Shown: positions 42,482-58,011, counted from the stretch's first letter. The stretch is DNA of 64,000 nucleotides from Chrysomallon squamiferum (GCA_012295275.1 CM022672.1:17499894-17563893), one strand, 5' to 3'. The notes: a model not told the origin generated them from the sequence alone. Translations and numbers: made by a program.

Positions 42482-44577
42482 TGTATATCTATCTAGCTAT
42501 ATCTCTGTCTTTCTCTTACTCTATATATACATTAAGATACTGAAATGAAGATTAAGTGTGTGTGTGTGAAAGTGTGTGTATATAAATATTCATCTCAGTT
42601 ATTTTATTAACCTGACGGTGGCAGACTCTTGAAATATCTCGAAAATCTACGACTAGAAACAGCGTAATTATGAAAGCAGTTGCATCCAGTTCGCTTAACT
42701 GAAGCATTTATGTCATACCGAGGTATGCTGCTGGGATTTCCACTCATTTTTGCCTATCTCCGCGTATTCCTATATTCTACATGATGGCAAAATTATACTA
42801 AATAGCAGAACGTAGTGACCTTGACCACGTTTGCAGATCAAAATAATCACTAGCTTTTGTCACCGTTTCTTCACGAACCTCAGTGATTTTTAAATACATC
42901 CTGTACGATTTCAATAAACGCAGAAACTACAGGAAATTAAAATAAACTACCTTATAATCTAATTCAATATACATAGTATGCTTGAGCAGTTGTACCGTGA
43001 AGAATCCTGTTTACACACACACACACATACACACACACGTATATATGTATATATGTGTATTGATTCTTCAAGTATATCTACTGTAGCATAAAATGTTAGT
43101 TTATATTTTCAGACACAGCACACTTTCATATGTATGTACATATGTGTGCGTTTGTTCAAGTGTCTGTGTGTGTGTGTGTGTGTGTGTGCGTGCGTGTGCG
43201 TGTGGGTGATATGTGGGTGATATGTGGGTGTAAACATAGAGAGAAAGACTGAGTGAGTGGTATTTTATTTATCTAAGCAGCAATGCTTACAAATAATCAA
43301 TTACATGTACACATTAATATCAAATCATGTGATGTTCTTAGGCATCCGTCATTACATTTTTATGGGAATGTTTTGATCATTTTACTTCAAAACAACCTTT
43401 TAACTTGATGTCAAAAACCAAAAAAAAAAAAAAACATGTCGGCCCGCGCAGACACAAATGGATCTGAATTCAGTTTGAATGTTAATAGCAGAGCTTTTAC
43501 TGCGATTATTAAATCAGGTCACTTATTTTCGAAAACTTAATGTGTTTTTTTAGACGATTTAAATTTCTAGACGTGAAGTGGAAAACGCGATTTCCAACTT
43601 TGCCCCGTTTAGGTTGGCTATTGATTTGCTTCTTATGCAATAAGTCGAGCAAAAGTGCGTCTTTTTATTAGTAAGTTTTAACTCGTTCTAGGATGAAATT
43701 AGTTCCTGAAATCATTTGTTTTTTATTCAGTGAAGCTTGATAGTACATCTTGTGTGCCTACAATTCCAGCATAAGTGTCGTAGATCTAAAAAAAAAACAC
43801 CACAACAAATAAGTGTTATCTGATACACACACACACACACTATACACGCACATACACGCTATGCACGCACAGTCACACACACACACACAACTTATAATAA
43901 TAATGAGGACGGTGAGAATCGTTTTCGAAAGAAAAAATCATTACACTGAATCTTTGAGGATGTAAGATACAGTCTTCACCCCTCGAGGGTAAAACAGAAT
44001 TCAGAGAGATAGAGAGAGAGAGACGATCATATTCTTGCTAACAACCAACGCCTGAACAATCAAATGCTCAAGAAAAATATAAAGTCTGCGTGTCTAGATA
44101 AGATTTGAAAGGTTTTTTTGCTGCGGGCGTCATTTTGGTTCTTACACGTTTTGCAAGAAGCATTAAAAAAAAAGTGTTTCTTTTTTATTATAATTTTTTT
44201 TCTTTTTTTTCTTTATTTCTTTTTATGTATTTATTTATTTAATATCGTGATTGTTGTTGCTATGCAACTGATATTTATTTTGATTCTTTTTTCTTTCCAA
44301 TTTTTTCATTCTTCTTTCCCTTAATCTTTCTGCTGTTTATTTTTTTTTTTTTTTTTATTTGTTGATAATATTATTAATGTTATATAAATTCCAATACATT
44401 TTTTCTAATGGAAAATATCAATAAAATGTCATTTAGATTAATAACGTTCTTGGATTCTGGAACTAATGTGAATTCTATTCGTAAATAAATAAGCAAGTAA
44501 TTAAAGAAGTCAGTAAGTAAGTAAATAAGTAAATACATTTATAAAACGTTCGTCGATAAATAAATAATTTATAAAAC

Positions 44578-44820
44578 GTTCTTTCTCTCAGTCTTTCTCG
44601 CTCTCTCTGTCTCTCTCTCTCTCTCTCGTTCTCTTTCGTTCGTTCTCTCTGTTTCTCTCTCTCTCTTTTTCTTTTATTCTTTCCCTTTCGTCCTCTCTCG
44701 TTCATTTTCACTCTCTCGTTCTCATTCATTCTCTCACTTTCTCTCTTTTTCTGTCTCTCCATCTCTCGTTCATTCGATCTCTCTCTCTCGCTCGCTCTCT
44801 CTCTCTCTCCCCCTCTCTAT
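44578..44820. repeat. Interrupted CT-rich tract
   Basis: CTCT units mixed with CGTT, CATT and TTTT over about 240 bases. The minus-strand Arg/Glu-rich frame is its translation. Confidence 0.85.
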
Positions 44821-47800
44821 ATATATATATCTCTTTTACCTTTCGCATCATCAAGTTTGGATGTCAGAATCTTTTGTTTATTATTGTTGCTGGTGTTTGT
44901 GTGTGTGTGTCTGTCTGTCTGTCTGTCTGTCTGTCTTTTTCTGGGTTTGTTTAATGTTGCTGTTGTTTTGTTGTTGTTGTTTTTTTTCCCCCTTAACAAA
45001 CGACATTTAGACCTTAACTGTCCAGAAATTAGATACCGTAAACAAAAACAGAAAAAAAAAACAGCTTCTAAGCACCTTCTGACCCATCTTGACCCTGACT
45101 TGTCGGATCTACACATCCTGAATGATATTCGTTTCCGATGCTTCTCGCCGCTGTAATTCCACATGACGTCGGACACGCAGTTCTGACATCGTCGTAAACT
45201 CCCAGCCGGGCACTGCGGTGCTTCTCGAGGATTCATCCACCAGAAGCTTTCGGATTACACCACACGGGGGCTGTTTTAATAGACAGACCTGTAAATGATT
45301 TTGACTTGTCTTTAATAGATCGTTCATTTGAACTTTCCATTATTTTTCTGATCTGTCACTTACCAGCGCTAGCGGTAATTCCCGTAAACAGTGGCGTCAA
45401 TCTTTCGTGTTCGTGGTTTCCCGCGCGCCCCGGAGTTGTTCGTAACTTCCTGTTTCGTGTTCTCGTAACCGAGAGTATTTTATGATAAGTCTGGAGTAAA
45501 AAAAATATGACGTTGTAATCGTCATCGAGGAAATTTCGTTTAGTAGTTGTTGTTTTGTCGTTTATTTATTTATTTATTTGTTGTTGCTGTTGTTGCTGCT
45601 GTTTTGTATATTTAACTGATTAGTTTTCTTTTGGTGTTATGAAAAAAAAAATGAAGCAAAAACCAAAAACCAAATAACAAATGGTGCAAAACAGAAATAT
45701 TTCTATGTACATACATTTATATATATAATACATACATATATACATAGATCACACATTCACATATACGTTCGTGCATAATACATACAGAAGAACAGACACA
45801 TACCAGTTCATAAATGCAGTGAGAAAACAAGAGAGGTTGGGAAAGGAACAAGACTAAAAAATTCCGATGAGAAAACGGGAATGTTTAAACGTTAAGGCCG
45901 CCTGTGCAGGGTAATTTGCTTTCACGGTCTGTTATTGCTATCCTGGAATCTTACACAGAACAGCACACGTTAACACAAATAATTAGATTCTCTGCCTATA
46001 TAAAAGAAACATTAGTGTTATAATCTAATTTCAATAGTACTGTGTTTCCCTCAATCGATAAATGAGTTTCTGTTCAATTATTTCATACGAAAATTAGGCA
46101 GTTATTATAAACTAGATAACAGAGTCTATTATCCCTGCTTTGTTACATTAACTAGTTGTACGAGGTATGAAAATTAAAACTTTGCGGAATTTTGCATATT
46201 TTTGATATTAGCCTACTGAGCAAGTTTTATAGAATGTACGCCGTGACCAAACCAACAGTCAGGTCTGTCTGCCGTGCACCACATTAGCATCAGATAAGAC
46301 TGCTTTATACCTATCCAGAGATGTTTAGCATGAACAGTCTTTGATTTCAGTATCTAACAGTTTTAATGAAGTTTTTGTAGCTTAATCACTGCATCTGATA
46401 TTTATTGATAACTCCTGCTTGATACGCCATTTTAAAGGCTCGTGTTATGATATTTGGAAAGGTTGTAACCGTTCTGGATTTGCTCCGACTCTATCGCAGA
46501 ACGGTGTCGTCCCATTTATTCGACGTCCCATGTGGTCGAATTCCCAATTATCGAAATAACTTGTCTATCGAAATATCTGATTACCTATGTATGTAATGAA
46601 CATTGGCCTCTTCATGGTTATTCATAGTTTTTCCATGGCCTTTGTTGAATAAAACTCTGTTTATGCAAACTTTCATTAGAGGATGTGTTCTTGTTGGCTT
46701 CTTGAGTATATAAGAAGATATTTTTGAAAAACAAAAATAACACCGCTAATCATTCCGAGTATGGCTGGTTTACACAAGGTAGAATTTGTGCAGTCAAATC
46801 GCGGAAAACAACGAGTTTCGCTCTCCTCATAAAGCAGTAGTGATTCTTTTTTTGTGACATAAACATTTTTGAATAAAGATCTTTTTAAAATTATTTACTA
46901 CATTCAATACATGGTTTATTTCGATATATGTCATATTTGCATACTTTATGCGATAAACGATATTTATGTCATCTATACAATAATAATCGGTTTCCAGATA
47001 TAATCTGTAACAGTTCATTATAATGACTGAGGTAACAGCATGCATGTCAGTAAGACCACTGAACCATCTTTGTTGTCGTTTTAGCATTTCGACCAACTGG
47101 GAATTGTACCAAATGGGAGTAAGCCCTCAGAACCTATCAAACTCTAATTTTAGGGACTGGGGAAAAAAAATATAATATATCCATTAAAAGTGTATTGGAC
47201 ATGCATGCATTTTCTCCGATATTTTGAGCATTCTGTCTGATACGATGGATAATTATACGTACACCGTTCGTGTGTTTGTGTGTGTGCCTACGCGCGCGTG
47301 TGTGTGAGTGTGTGTGTGTATCCAGTTTAATCTTGAAATGTCTGTCAAAGACAAAATCTTTAACGAGACCAGTTCTGTATCACTGACAGATAATATCCTA
47401 ATCTAGTACGAACCAGATGTGGCAACGGTCATTAAGCTAACTGTTGCCAATTCATTTCAGCTCAGTTCATTTCAGTCCAGTACCGTTAGTTTAGTTTGGC
47501 TTGGTTTATTGTTCGTTTGCCGTGTGCACTGTGCAATATTAAATATCTGCATGTCACAGCTTGATCATTTTGGCAACAAAAGTAATTATTCTCCGGATGG
47601 TAATAGAGTGCATAATTTTTCCAAGTTAAACAGTCATGAAATATTTATCTGAATCTGTCACAGATATTTTAAAAAATAATGAAATCTGATGATTTCTCTT
47701 TCGTTTTTTGTTTTTTTTTGTTGTTTTTTGGGGTTTTTTGCAGAGTTTTATCTCTAAGTGTAGTATTTTTGGATGTATGACGTTTGTTTTGGAAATTTGG

Positions 47801-48271
47801 AAAGTTCTTTTTTTTTTTTTTTTTTGTTCGAGTTATTTTATTGGATTAAAAAAGTAACTGCCCGACATCGTGAAAAATGCTAACATATTTCAACACTATT
47901 TCTTCTGTTTATTTTATTTTTAGAGATATGCGTAAAAATAATTCAGTGTCAGTGGATAATTTATTTAACAATTGAAGCATCTTAGGCAAATTTTTAATTT
48001 TTTTATTTTAATTTCTGTTTATGTTTATTTAATGGGTGCATTACCTTCAGACTAATTATAGCTTCTCAGGTTTTCACATCATTTTTTTTTTTATAATAAA
48101 TATTTTCAAAGAAAAAGCAAAGTCGTTTTGACAACAGTCGTGGAGCAATACCTGGAATGGAAAATAGTCTTGGAACTCTGCACTTCTTAGCAGTTTTTGT
48201 TTGTTCCTTTTCCGTTTCATTTATATCATCGTTCAGCAAGGAATATTATAAAACACCAATTATATAGACTG

Positions 48272-48414
<143 letters not shown>

Positions 48415-50533
48415 TGTTACTGAAACAATAGGCTTGATCTCTCTTAAAGTATACTACAAACACAGAATTTATGTTACAAAACTGAAAACACATTAACACA
48501 CTCTACGTAACGCAGAAGGGCAAGGCCGTTATCGACACAACTGGATTTTCTGAGACGAAATCAGATCAAAATAACTAAAAAGCTCACTTGATGTTTCTTT
48601 GCTCGTGACCTACGGATTATAGCTGTCAGCGGTGACAGAACATGTACTTGCTGGCTAATGGACCCTGATACATATTTCTTTTTAGAGTGGGGGTTTTAGT
48701 TTTTTTGAACCACGATGAGTTCCTTCTTTTAACAACGCAGTGGAAATAGATGTTAAGACCAAACGTTGTTTTGTACGTCCGAACACCTGCTGTTCACCAA
48801 CAACTGGAAACATTCTTTGAACACTCCGAGAATCCTCCCGCGGAGAATTTAAAAGCGCAGACACTTTATAATTAATGTAGCGTCACTCCATAGTTGGGGA
48901 AACATTATGGTAATTACATTCTGAAATCCCATAAACATCACAAAGAGGGTTAAATGTGGACAGTCTCCCAGACATATGCTAGCGATCCCAGAGGATGGGT
49001 GTTAGGGACGAAGCCTACACTTGGTCACTCGCCGTTGTAGTAGAAGACTAATACAGGAATCTACTGAGTTAAAAACAGTTGCACTTTAGCTACTTGATAT
49101 TCATATGGTAATACGTTTTGTCAGTTCCCAGGCCTTTTAGTCAAGATTAGTCCCCGTGATTAGATAACGCGGGCTTGGTCTTTAGCTAGTACGGTGAGTT
49201 CAAAACAGCTCGATGGCTTTGTACTGGAATTAGGAGATATTGTCATTTATTATGTATAATCCAGAACATAAAGTAGTCTGAAACGCGTCTGATCCTCCGT
49301 TAGAAGTCACGTGATAGGGTATTGACTGGAGTCGCGTTTAACCTCAGCAAATTTTTGATGTTATCAATTATTAAAACAATGGTTTCTGGTTGGTGTTATT
49401 TTTGCAAAGGTATTTTGCTTTCTATAGTCAGAAAGAAAAAGAAAAAAAACACCTTTACTCTGGCTTTTGATGCTTTTGATAATTTCAACTTTATGAATGT
49501 AAAATGTGAATATCTGTCAATCTTTTTTAACTGTTATTTGTTGACTTCATTGATTACTTCATACTTACACCTCCCTTTGTAAAATGAATTATTACTCCAC
49601 ACTAATAAGACACTATAGAAATTAAAGAGGATGTTAACTTAACTGTACCTTTTTAAAGAAAAAAAAAAAAAAAAAATAACCAGGAAACATTCGATTCATT
49701 TAAGTAAACCACGTTATTCAATTTTAAATATTTTGCCAATTTTTAACTAAATTATTAACCAGTTTTATTCTTTGAAAATGTCACAATACGTATTGGAAAT
49801 GTTCACTTCTGGCTGATTAATTAGCTGCAGGTGCCAGACTGATACGTGAAGCCAGGGGCAGAACTGAAATGTTCTGCAAATCACACCTGTGTCTGTGACT
49901 GCTGAGGAATACATCATTTCGCTTCAAGCAACAAACTAAATCAGCGTCTTTGAAAATTCCGTAATAAAAAAAAAAATAATAATAACAATAAATAAAACTA
50001 TAAAATATATTTGATGAAGAGGAAATGATATTTAATTGCAATTTCAGACCAGTAATTACTAATTATACAACGCAAGAAACTGATGTTACTATTAACGTCC
50101 TTATTATCCAAAGGCTTCTTCTGTATTTGTTTTCAAGAAAAAAAAAAATACATATGCTGAAATATTTTTAGAATTTGTTTTCACACTTCCTGTTGTTATT
50201 GTTATCGATCGAATATTAAATATTGAAATAAATATTTATGGTTTTTAACGTATCTGAATATAGAACGTTTTTACAAATTGCCACGTGGACGTGGTCGTTA
50301 TGTCTAAAGGTTTTTCATCACACTAAGTGATGCGGTGAGTGTTGTTGTCTAACCTAACATTAGTTACTTCATGTTCACGGAGGCGTACGACGTGCTTTGT
50401 GGTCGTGTATCCCTGAGGCGTGTGGAAGAGTCCCCCGTATTATCTTGTCATCGGGTACGTTTAAGTGACCTCTCTATTGATTATTTGTCTTGATTTTCAT
50501 CTCTGATGATCACTGAAGTAAAGTTCCTTTTTA

Positions 50534-50625
50534 ATGCGTGTGTATGAGTGTGTGTTTGTGTGTGTATGTGTGTATATGTGTGCGTTTATGTGTGTGTGTG
50601 CATATAAATTTATATATATATGTAT

Positions 50626-50695
<70 letters not shown>
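50534..50695. repeat. Compound (TG)n / (GA)n microsatellite
   Basis: Interrupted TG/TATG sequence (50534-50600) precedes a TA-rich bridge and 33 GA units (about 50630-50695). Confidence 0.93.
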
Positions 50696-50697
<2 letters not shown>

Positions 50698-51340
50698 CTT
50701 TTTTTTCAACAAATAAGATCAATTATTTATTTCCTAAATTTCTACTAATGCAGAATATATAATGTCAAGCATATCAAAACAGGGGGAATCCAGTTATAGG
50801 TTTTTCATTTTATTAGTAGGCCTGCAGCTGATGTTAAGTCAAAGTGTTAAATATTTTATGCAGCTGCTGATTGCATTTAGAATTGCTACAGCGTTTTGTC
50901 CGGTTATTAATCATCGGCGGCACCATTATTATTGTAAGATAAGTTATCTGTAATGACTTTGATAAAGATTATTCATTTAACTCATAGATTAAATCTCAAG
51001 GGAGTTTGTCTTTAAATAAAACATTTCGTCTTTTCAGCGGAAAATAAAAACTGTAACACAAAACGTGTTTGTGTTAATCGTTACACCTGATAATTACCGC
51101 TGGTAAATATATTTCTTCCAATTTTCGAACTGAAGATGTCTACAAGGATTACCTCATCTTTGGTCTGTATCTGTCTAGACCCTAACCATCGACCAACAAG
51201 TTCGCTTAGTTCTCTGGGTCACCGAGTCTTACAAAATCTCTCATCTTACTTGAACAGATAAAAAAAAACACAAAAAAACCGAATCCTTTAGGTTTAAATC
51301 CTGTTTTCAGCCCTAACGTTACGAGACCTCGGAAATTCGG

Positions 51341-51790
51341 ATGCCCTCCAGTTCCAGGTCCCAAACGATATATCACAAAATCACAAAACGTACATACTGT
51401 TATTTTAGCAGCAAACAAAAACCGGCAAAGTACAAAGCAGTGCAGTTACTGTTGCAGCTCGGCTTTCGGCTTCTTATTTCGGTGTCTATCTTTCCGTTGA
51501 CGGAACGTCTTCCAATTATTCTGCTCCCCGGGGATACGTTAATGGTAAATACTGAATCGCGTAAAGAAATTATTGGATTCGTGATTGTGTGCACAAAATG
51601 TTATTGCTGGCGGGCGAACACCTCTGGCAACATGCGGCATTTTACAGCTCCTCCAGACAAGCACATGGCGTGTGTGCGGGAAACACATAATTCATTTGTT
51701 ATTGTTCAACTTACTACAAACGGCACGGGTTTCAGTTTACTTAGCAGTGTCCAGATGTCTTGTGCAAACCATTTCAGTACAAATAGGTAG
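51341..51790 (+). other. Open stretch without recognised coding features
   Basis: A 149-codon frame is open here in more normal-complexity sequence than most of the intron, but it does not begin at a clear ATG in context, shows no domain I recognise, and is not bounded by convincing AG and GT splice sites in phase with exons A and B. It could be a decayed mobile element or chance. Confidence 0.2.
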
Positions 51791-53274
51791 TCTTTTGGTG
51801 TGCATATTTGCGTTACGCAAAGCTGATTGACTATTTTTTTTCTCTCTCTTATTGTATTTCCAGTTACAAAGTAAATACTTCAGTTTGAAGCTCAGTCACT
51901 GGAGAATATTCTGTTGTTTTAAGACTAAGGTCCTGTCTGTACTGTCAAACGTTTATTTGGAAATTGATCAAAAAGGGTTTTCTATGAACGTTTTGAATTT
52001 TTTTCTTTTTTTTTTGGATGTTTTTTCAACACTGCTGTTAGACTCGAAACAAAGCACATGATTGTATCATGCTTTTCACATCTCATATCACGTGCTATTT
52101 AGCCTTCAGGCATTTCTGAAGTTTCTTCGTTTTCGTTTTCTTTCTTCTTTTTTTTTTTTTTTTTTTTTAGAAAATATTTTTAGCATTTTTTCTTATTAAT
52201 GGAATTTCTACACAGTTAATATTTGTGTTCGCAGATGAAAACCAAACACATGACTGGTGTGGATTTTAGCAGCTATATGTCTCCAGATTTAAAAAAAAAA
52301 TAACAGTAATAATAAAGATATCAGCTTTTCAGTTTCTCGTGAAATCCTTATCTACTTAACTCGTTCACTTTTTCGTTTTGTTCGTAAACTTAATTATTAT
52401 CATTGTTATTTTTTACTTAATTATTCACTTACCTTCTTAGTTAGTTAGTTATTGTTCATAGAGTATTGTTTTGCATTTTTTTTTTTTTATTATTTAAAAC
52501 TGAAAGTTGATAAGCGCTTATTTCGGTAACAATACACTGAGCAACAAATGAAATTAAATCGAAACACTACGCCTGCATATCTGTGACTAGGATATTATTT
52601 TAATTAAGTAGATAATACTGAGGAAGAGCTTTTCCACCTAAATCCTATCAGAATCAAATCTGTTGAAACCGACTTACATCTTTCGCATTCAGACTGGATT
52701 TCTGGATTCCATAGCGGGGTTTTCAACGTGAAAAGTTAATGCATACATATTTATTTCTTTACTAAATTAAACTAATGACACTCTCCGTATTTTTATTTTA
52801 TTTTTTTAATTATTTTTTTTTGTGTATGTCTTTGTTCACAATCATTTACTAGCATAATTATTTACTTAATTATTACAAGTATGAATCTAGAGAATTTTTT
52901 TTTTTTTAAAATTACGTTCCTTGAAGATACGTTTTCAGAGGAGAGAATCTCGTTTCATAGTTGGATACGCCATAACGTGGTCAACTCATCCGTCTACGGG
53001 CTAGCTGTTGTGCACAAACCTAGATAACGACGTCAGCCACCATCTGCGCCGCAGACGTCTGACAGAATGATTATTACGCCGTAACGACGTTATCCCTGTA
53101 TAATTTCTTTACCTGGTGCAGACCGCAATCTGCGTGGATAATGAAATAGTCTTTTAACATTGTCGATAAATTACGGGGAATTCAAATGGCTCGTGCTTTC
53201 TTTCACTATTTACTGCAACATTTTAATTTTTTTTTTTTTTTTTTTTTACAATTTTTTGCTCCAGTCCATCTGTG

Positions 53275-53459
53275 TGTGTATGTATGTATGTATGTATGTA
53301 TGTATGTATGTATATATGTTTGTATGTATATATGTTTGTATGTATGAATGTATGTATGTAGTTACATGTACATGTGTCTATATATATGTGTGTGTGTCTG
53401 TACATGTGTGTATGTGTGTCTATACATGTATGCATATGTATGTGTTTTCTTGCTTACGG

Positions 53460-53517
<58 letters not shown>
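53275..53517. repeat. (TATG)n and (TG)n array
   Basis: TATG units (about 53277-53365) pass through mixed TG/TATA sequence to a pure TG block at 53460-53517 (29 units). Confidence 0.95.
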
Positions 53518-53520
<3 letters not shown>

Positions 53521-53750
53521 TACCTATTTTCTGGTAGATTTTTTTTATGTTATGAAATATACCTATATCTTCACACGTTAACGAACTATACTCGCGACTT
53601 ACTCATCCAAAGCTACATCTCACTGGATTTACACAGAGCGAATTAATTGATTATCAATTTAATTTTCTGGACCGCTGAGGCCAATTTGTTTTATCCTGCT
53701 GCTCTAAATTAACAAAGCCATTTATTTATATGTATATTACTCTCTGTCTC

Positions 53751-53751
<1 letters not shown>

Positions 53752-53803
<52 letters not shown>
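53752..53803. repeat. (CT)n microsatellite
   Basis: About 25 CT units. Confidence 0.95.
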
Positions 53804-53807
<4 letters not shown>

Positions 53808-54506
53808 TTTTTATTTATTTCTACCGTTGTGGGTTTGATGAATTACTTGAAACTGTTGTTTTAACGTCCTTTTATACATGCATAAATCATTGTCTAAATT
53901 GAAGTAATGATTTAAATAATACTTAATTTTGCCTGCGCTTAAATGATCGTTTAAATCTACACTCAATTGTGCGTGTTTCTTGTTTTGGGGGGTTTTTGTG
54001 TGTGTTTTTTTCGTATCATTACAAAATGCACTAATTAAGCAATGGATCATCAGAATAGCCTTAACGGGGAATCTAATTTTAATCAGAAGCTATAAAATAT
54101 TTAAACACATCGACTTCGAAAAACTGGTTACAAAACCCACTACTGCACTCGGATACCTCACCGAAAATAAATATGTCATTATCGGTGATCTGGTAATTAC
54201 TAAGTACATATAATCATCAATAAAATATTCCGTTGGTAAAAGGGGTCGGTGTATATGGGACAAACACATAATCAATTCGGCCTGTCGCTCTCGCTAGTTC
54301 ACACCACGTGTTTCTCATTGACGTATCGATGTTGAAAGATTCGTGTGACGTATAGCTGGGTTTCTACGGTAGTTTGCTTTTGCCAATTATTGTCTTTCTA
54401 CATCACTTCTCAGAAAATAATTTCATTCCAATCGGATTTCAGTATAATGATGATTTAAACAGATTTTCTCTGTTTGTGCGCCTTGGCCTACTTAAATTAA
54501 TAATAA

Positions 54507-54620
54507 TCATCATAATATAATAATAATAATAATAATAATAATTATTATAATAATGATATTATTGTTATTGTTATTATTGTTGTTATTATAATTGTTGTTG
54601 TTGTTGTTATTATTATTAAT
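54507..54620. repeat. (AAT)n / (ATT)n / (GTT)n mosaic
   Basis: AAT units then their complement ATT and GTT units follow each other, forming a small hairpin-capable stretch around 54520-54560. Confidence 0.85.
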
Positions 54621-55045
54621 TGTTAAACAAACAATATTATTACAAAAACAAACAATAAATAGGACAACAACAAATACAAGAAAAAAGGATATACCATCGC
54701 CTTTAATAAAACAGTCGAGAGAGACTGAATAAAAACAGGAATCATTAATTAATTAGATGTAATTCATTAACGTGCTGACAGTTTTCAACTATGCGATAAT
54801 GATTACAGAACAAAGATAAAATAAATATTCTTAATCCATAGTTTTTTTTTGTGTTTTTTTCACACATATATTATTTTTTTAAATTATGTGACAATTTTAT
54901 TTATGGCCTATTTTTAAAGAATATTCGTTGCGTTTTTTTTTGTCATTATGCCAAATCATAATAGTTGCTTTTTTGATGGGATGGCCTTTCTCACAAAATT
55001 AACATTCATTATAAAAAGCTTCATGATTTTAGAGTCCAATTTAAT

Positions 55046-55094
55046 ACATATATACATAATACACACATACACACAATACACACACACACACACG

Positions 55095-55129
<35 letters not shown>

Positions 55130-55276
55130 ATAAACATAAACATATACACACACATGCAAACAAACATACATTCATACATTCATACATACATACATACATA
55201 CATACATACATACATACATACATACATACATACATACATACATACATACATTAAAACATACATACATATACAGAAA
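55046..55276. repeat. Compound (AC)n(TA)n(CATA)n array
   Basis: AC-rich start, a TA block near 55095-55120, then about 18 CATA units (about 55178-55252). Confidence 0.95.
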
Positions 55277-55974
55277 TATATGTACATTCGTCCAAACATC
55301 CGTGTCCCAGGTCATTTATCCGGCGTTCAGAAAGCCTGAATTACTAGAAGCCCAGCTTTAGAACAATAATAATTTGTAACTGTTCAGTACAGCTTCGTTC
55401 ATTACTTTTCATTGTAGTTTCATGTATTAGTTTTATATTAAACTTTGATTCTGAAAAACGTAAAACACAGAATTCCGTGTCACCTTCGGTCTCAACCTTG
55501 TACATACATGTATATATATATTTAAAAAGTACTTAATTTCAAAGGCCCAGAGAATACCAAAGATCGACAAAATTACCAATAAAAATTTGCTCGAAAACGA
55601 AACTAAATACCAACTTGTCTCTTTTTTTTTTTCTTTTTTCATCTTTCATTCTCTTTTTAATTTAAACCCCAGACATTAGTGTAGGATTTTTTTTTTTTTT
55701 TTTTGTTTTTTTTTTTTTTTAATTTTTAAATTAATGACTTTGGGTTGCATTATTAATCTCCCTTTGTTGTTTGATGTGAGGAATAATTTAGCTGTTCCGT
55801 GAACATTAATTACGGAATAAATGTGTACATCGCATGTCTGTGAGGTATTTGGATATGATAATAAACAACCTGTGCTAAATATGTTTGTTATAGAGGTAAT
55901 TTTTAAGGGATGACATTCACGATCACCGACTTCTCGGTGTGAAGGAATAATTACGGACATTAAATGTACGAAGT

Positions 55975-56045
55975 GGACAGGTCATCGACTGGCGTTTGAT
56001 ATTTGATTCTCAAGATACTGGGTTCAAATCCATATATCGTGGTCA
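55975..56045 (+). mobile_element. Possible tRNA-derived SINE head
   Basis: GGGTTCAAATCC at 56020-56031 resembles a B box. TGGCGTTTGAT at 55990-56000 resembles an A box at plausible spacing. No full cloverleaf or clear body and tail were seen, so it is only a candidate. Confidence 0.3.
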
Positions 56046-57918
56046 TCATCTATAAAGTCTTTAAGAAATGTTTTCAAAATTTCTTATTTTTTTTTTTTTT
56101 AACTCGGGTTTTGTGGTTGTTGTTGTTGTTGTTTTTTCATCATTTGTAAATGTTTATAATGATGTTTTATTATCGTTTTGAGATGGAAACAATCAGAGAG
56201 AGAAAACAAAAGAGAGAGACAGAGAAAAAAGGCGAACAGGAAATATTCACCTTAGACATTTTCTGTACGTGTTAATTAAGACATAAAAACTATTAAAATT
56301 ATTTGTTCCGCATTATTACGGTTCAGGGGTTTCTTTTACGGAAGGCGCCGATTATGTCTTTTAACTTACAAGACGTCTAACCCCTTGACATTTTTCATTC
56401 AGTCAAGTTTTATTTCAAGCTTTTCTGACCAGGAATAGAAGTTAATTAATGAATAGTTTCGTCAGAGCGCTATTTTGTTTCACGTTAGCCTGCTATTTTT
56501 TCAGTCTACACGATAGGCTGCCTTTGGTTTGTTTGACTTTGGTAATGTGTTCTGAAACTGTATAGGTTTCAGTAAGCAATGACATAGGTTTCAATTATCG
56601 TCTTGTTTTCAATGTGGTAATTGCTTATACTTGTTAAACGTGAACAAGCCTTTTTCAAAATGTGTAAAAAAAAAAAAAAAAATCAAGCTCTTTAATAATA
56701 AGTTAAGTGATGTTTTCTGAAAAAGAATTTATTTTTAGCACTATAAACTGTACGATTGGTTAATACACTTGATTTAGAAAAATTATGACAGACAGAAAGA
56801 GATCAAGTATAAAATTGGATCAATACGAAGTCTAATTGCACTGTCAAAATATGCTCCAATAAATATATTTATTTATTTATTTATTTATTTATTTATTTTC
56901 GTTTCAAACTAGACAGATACAACATGAACTGCCATGTCCAAATACGTGGTCCTGAATCACAGTTAAAACATTTTCTTGCAAACCACAGTTGAAATATGTT
57001 TCCGTCCACTGAAAGTTCAAACATGTATAACGATGGTTCACAGTGTAACAGCTATTTTTAGTACGTTAATAATTTAATAAACATGACTCGAACCAGTACT
57101 AGGAAGCAACGCCAAAAACATTATTCAGGTTTAAGTCGACTGAATTTTAAACCCTTACAAACTGCATATTCTTTCTCATACCATTCAAACACAGACAGCC
57201 AAAATTATTATCAAATGAAACCATGGGATAGAGTGGAAAACATTGTAAACATGAATAGCTTTGCAAAGCTGGAAAAAAAAAAAAAGAAAAAAAGCATAGT
57301 TTTATTGTTCGGTCTAAGCTGAACTTAATTAGTGCCAAGACGTGCAGACACTAAATCAATGTCAAAAGATGCGTTTCCAGCAGCAGGTATTCGAGAAGCC
57401 GCAGTCAGAATCTGCTGAAGACATAAACTGGCGGAGTTCGAGGAATCTTGGAACGGGCTGAGGAATGACCGCCAGTTTTACTGCACCGTGGACAGGTGAA
57501 AAGGTGATTACGTTAATGTTCAGGTGCACTATTTAGGTGACTGTTAGTGACACTTCAGGCCAATTTCCAATCAATCTTCTGCATCGGCGAATATAAATGC
57601 AGATGCAAAGCACTGCCTCGGGCTCTCAATGTAATCAGCGCTGATGTTTTAGCTGTGGACGTTTTAATGTTTCATTTTCAGACCCGAGATTTTATGAAAA
57701 GGTTTCTCGTTTTCCATCTTTTTCTTCCGAAGTGCTCGAGTACTTATTGTTGTTTCATCTTCGTGTTTGATGGATCTGAAATTAGTCAGAGTCTTTACAT
57801 GTCAACACTTTCATTCTGATTCTCTCTAATTTCTTCCTTTTCTACTCATCTGCCTGTCTACCCACTTTTCCGTCTATCCGTCCATCCATTCTTCCATCCA
57901 CCCACTGTCTGCTGCTGT

Positions 57919-58011
57919 ATCTGTCTGTCTATTTATCTATCTATCTATCTGTCTGTCTATCTGTCTATCTATCTGTCTGTATATCTGTCTGTCTGAAAAT
58001 CTGTCTATCTA

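Noticed and set aside
44817-45236. 139-codon minus-strand frame
   Set aside because: Partly over CTGT and TTG repeats, no recognisable domain and no matching splice sites.
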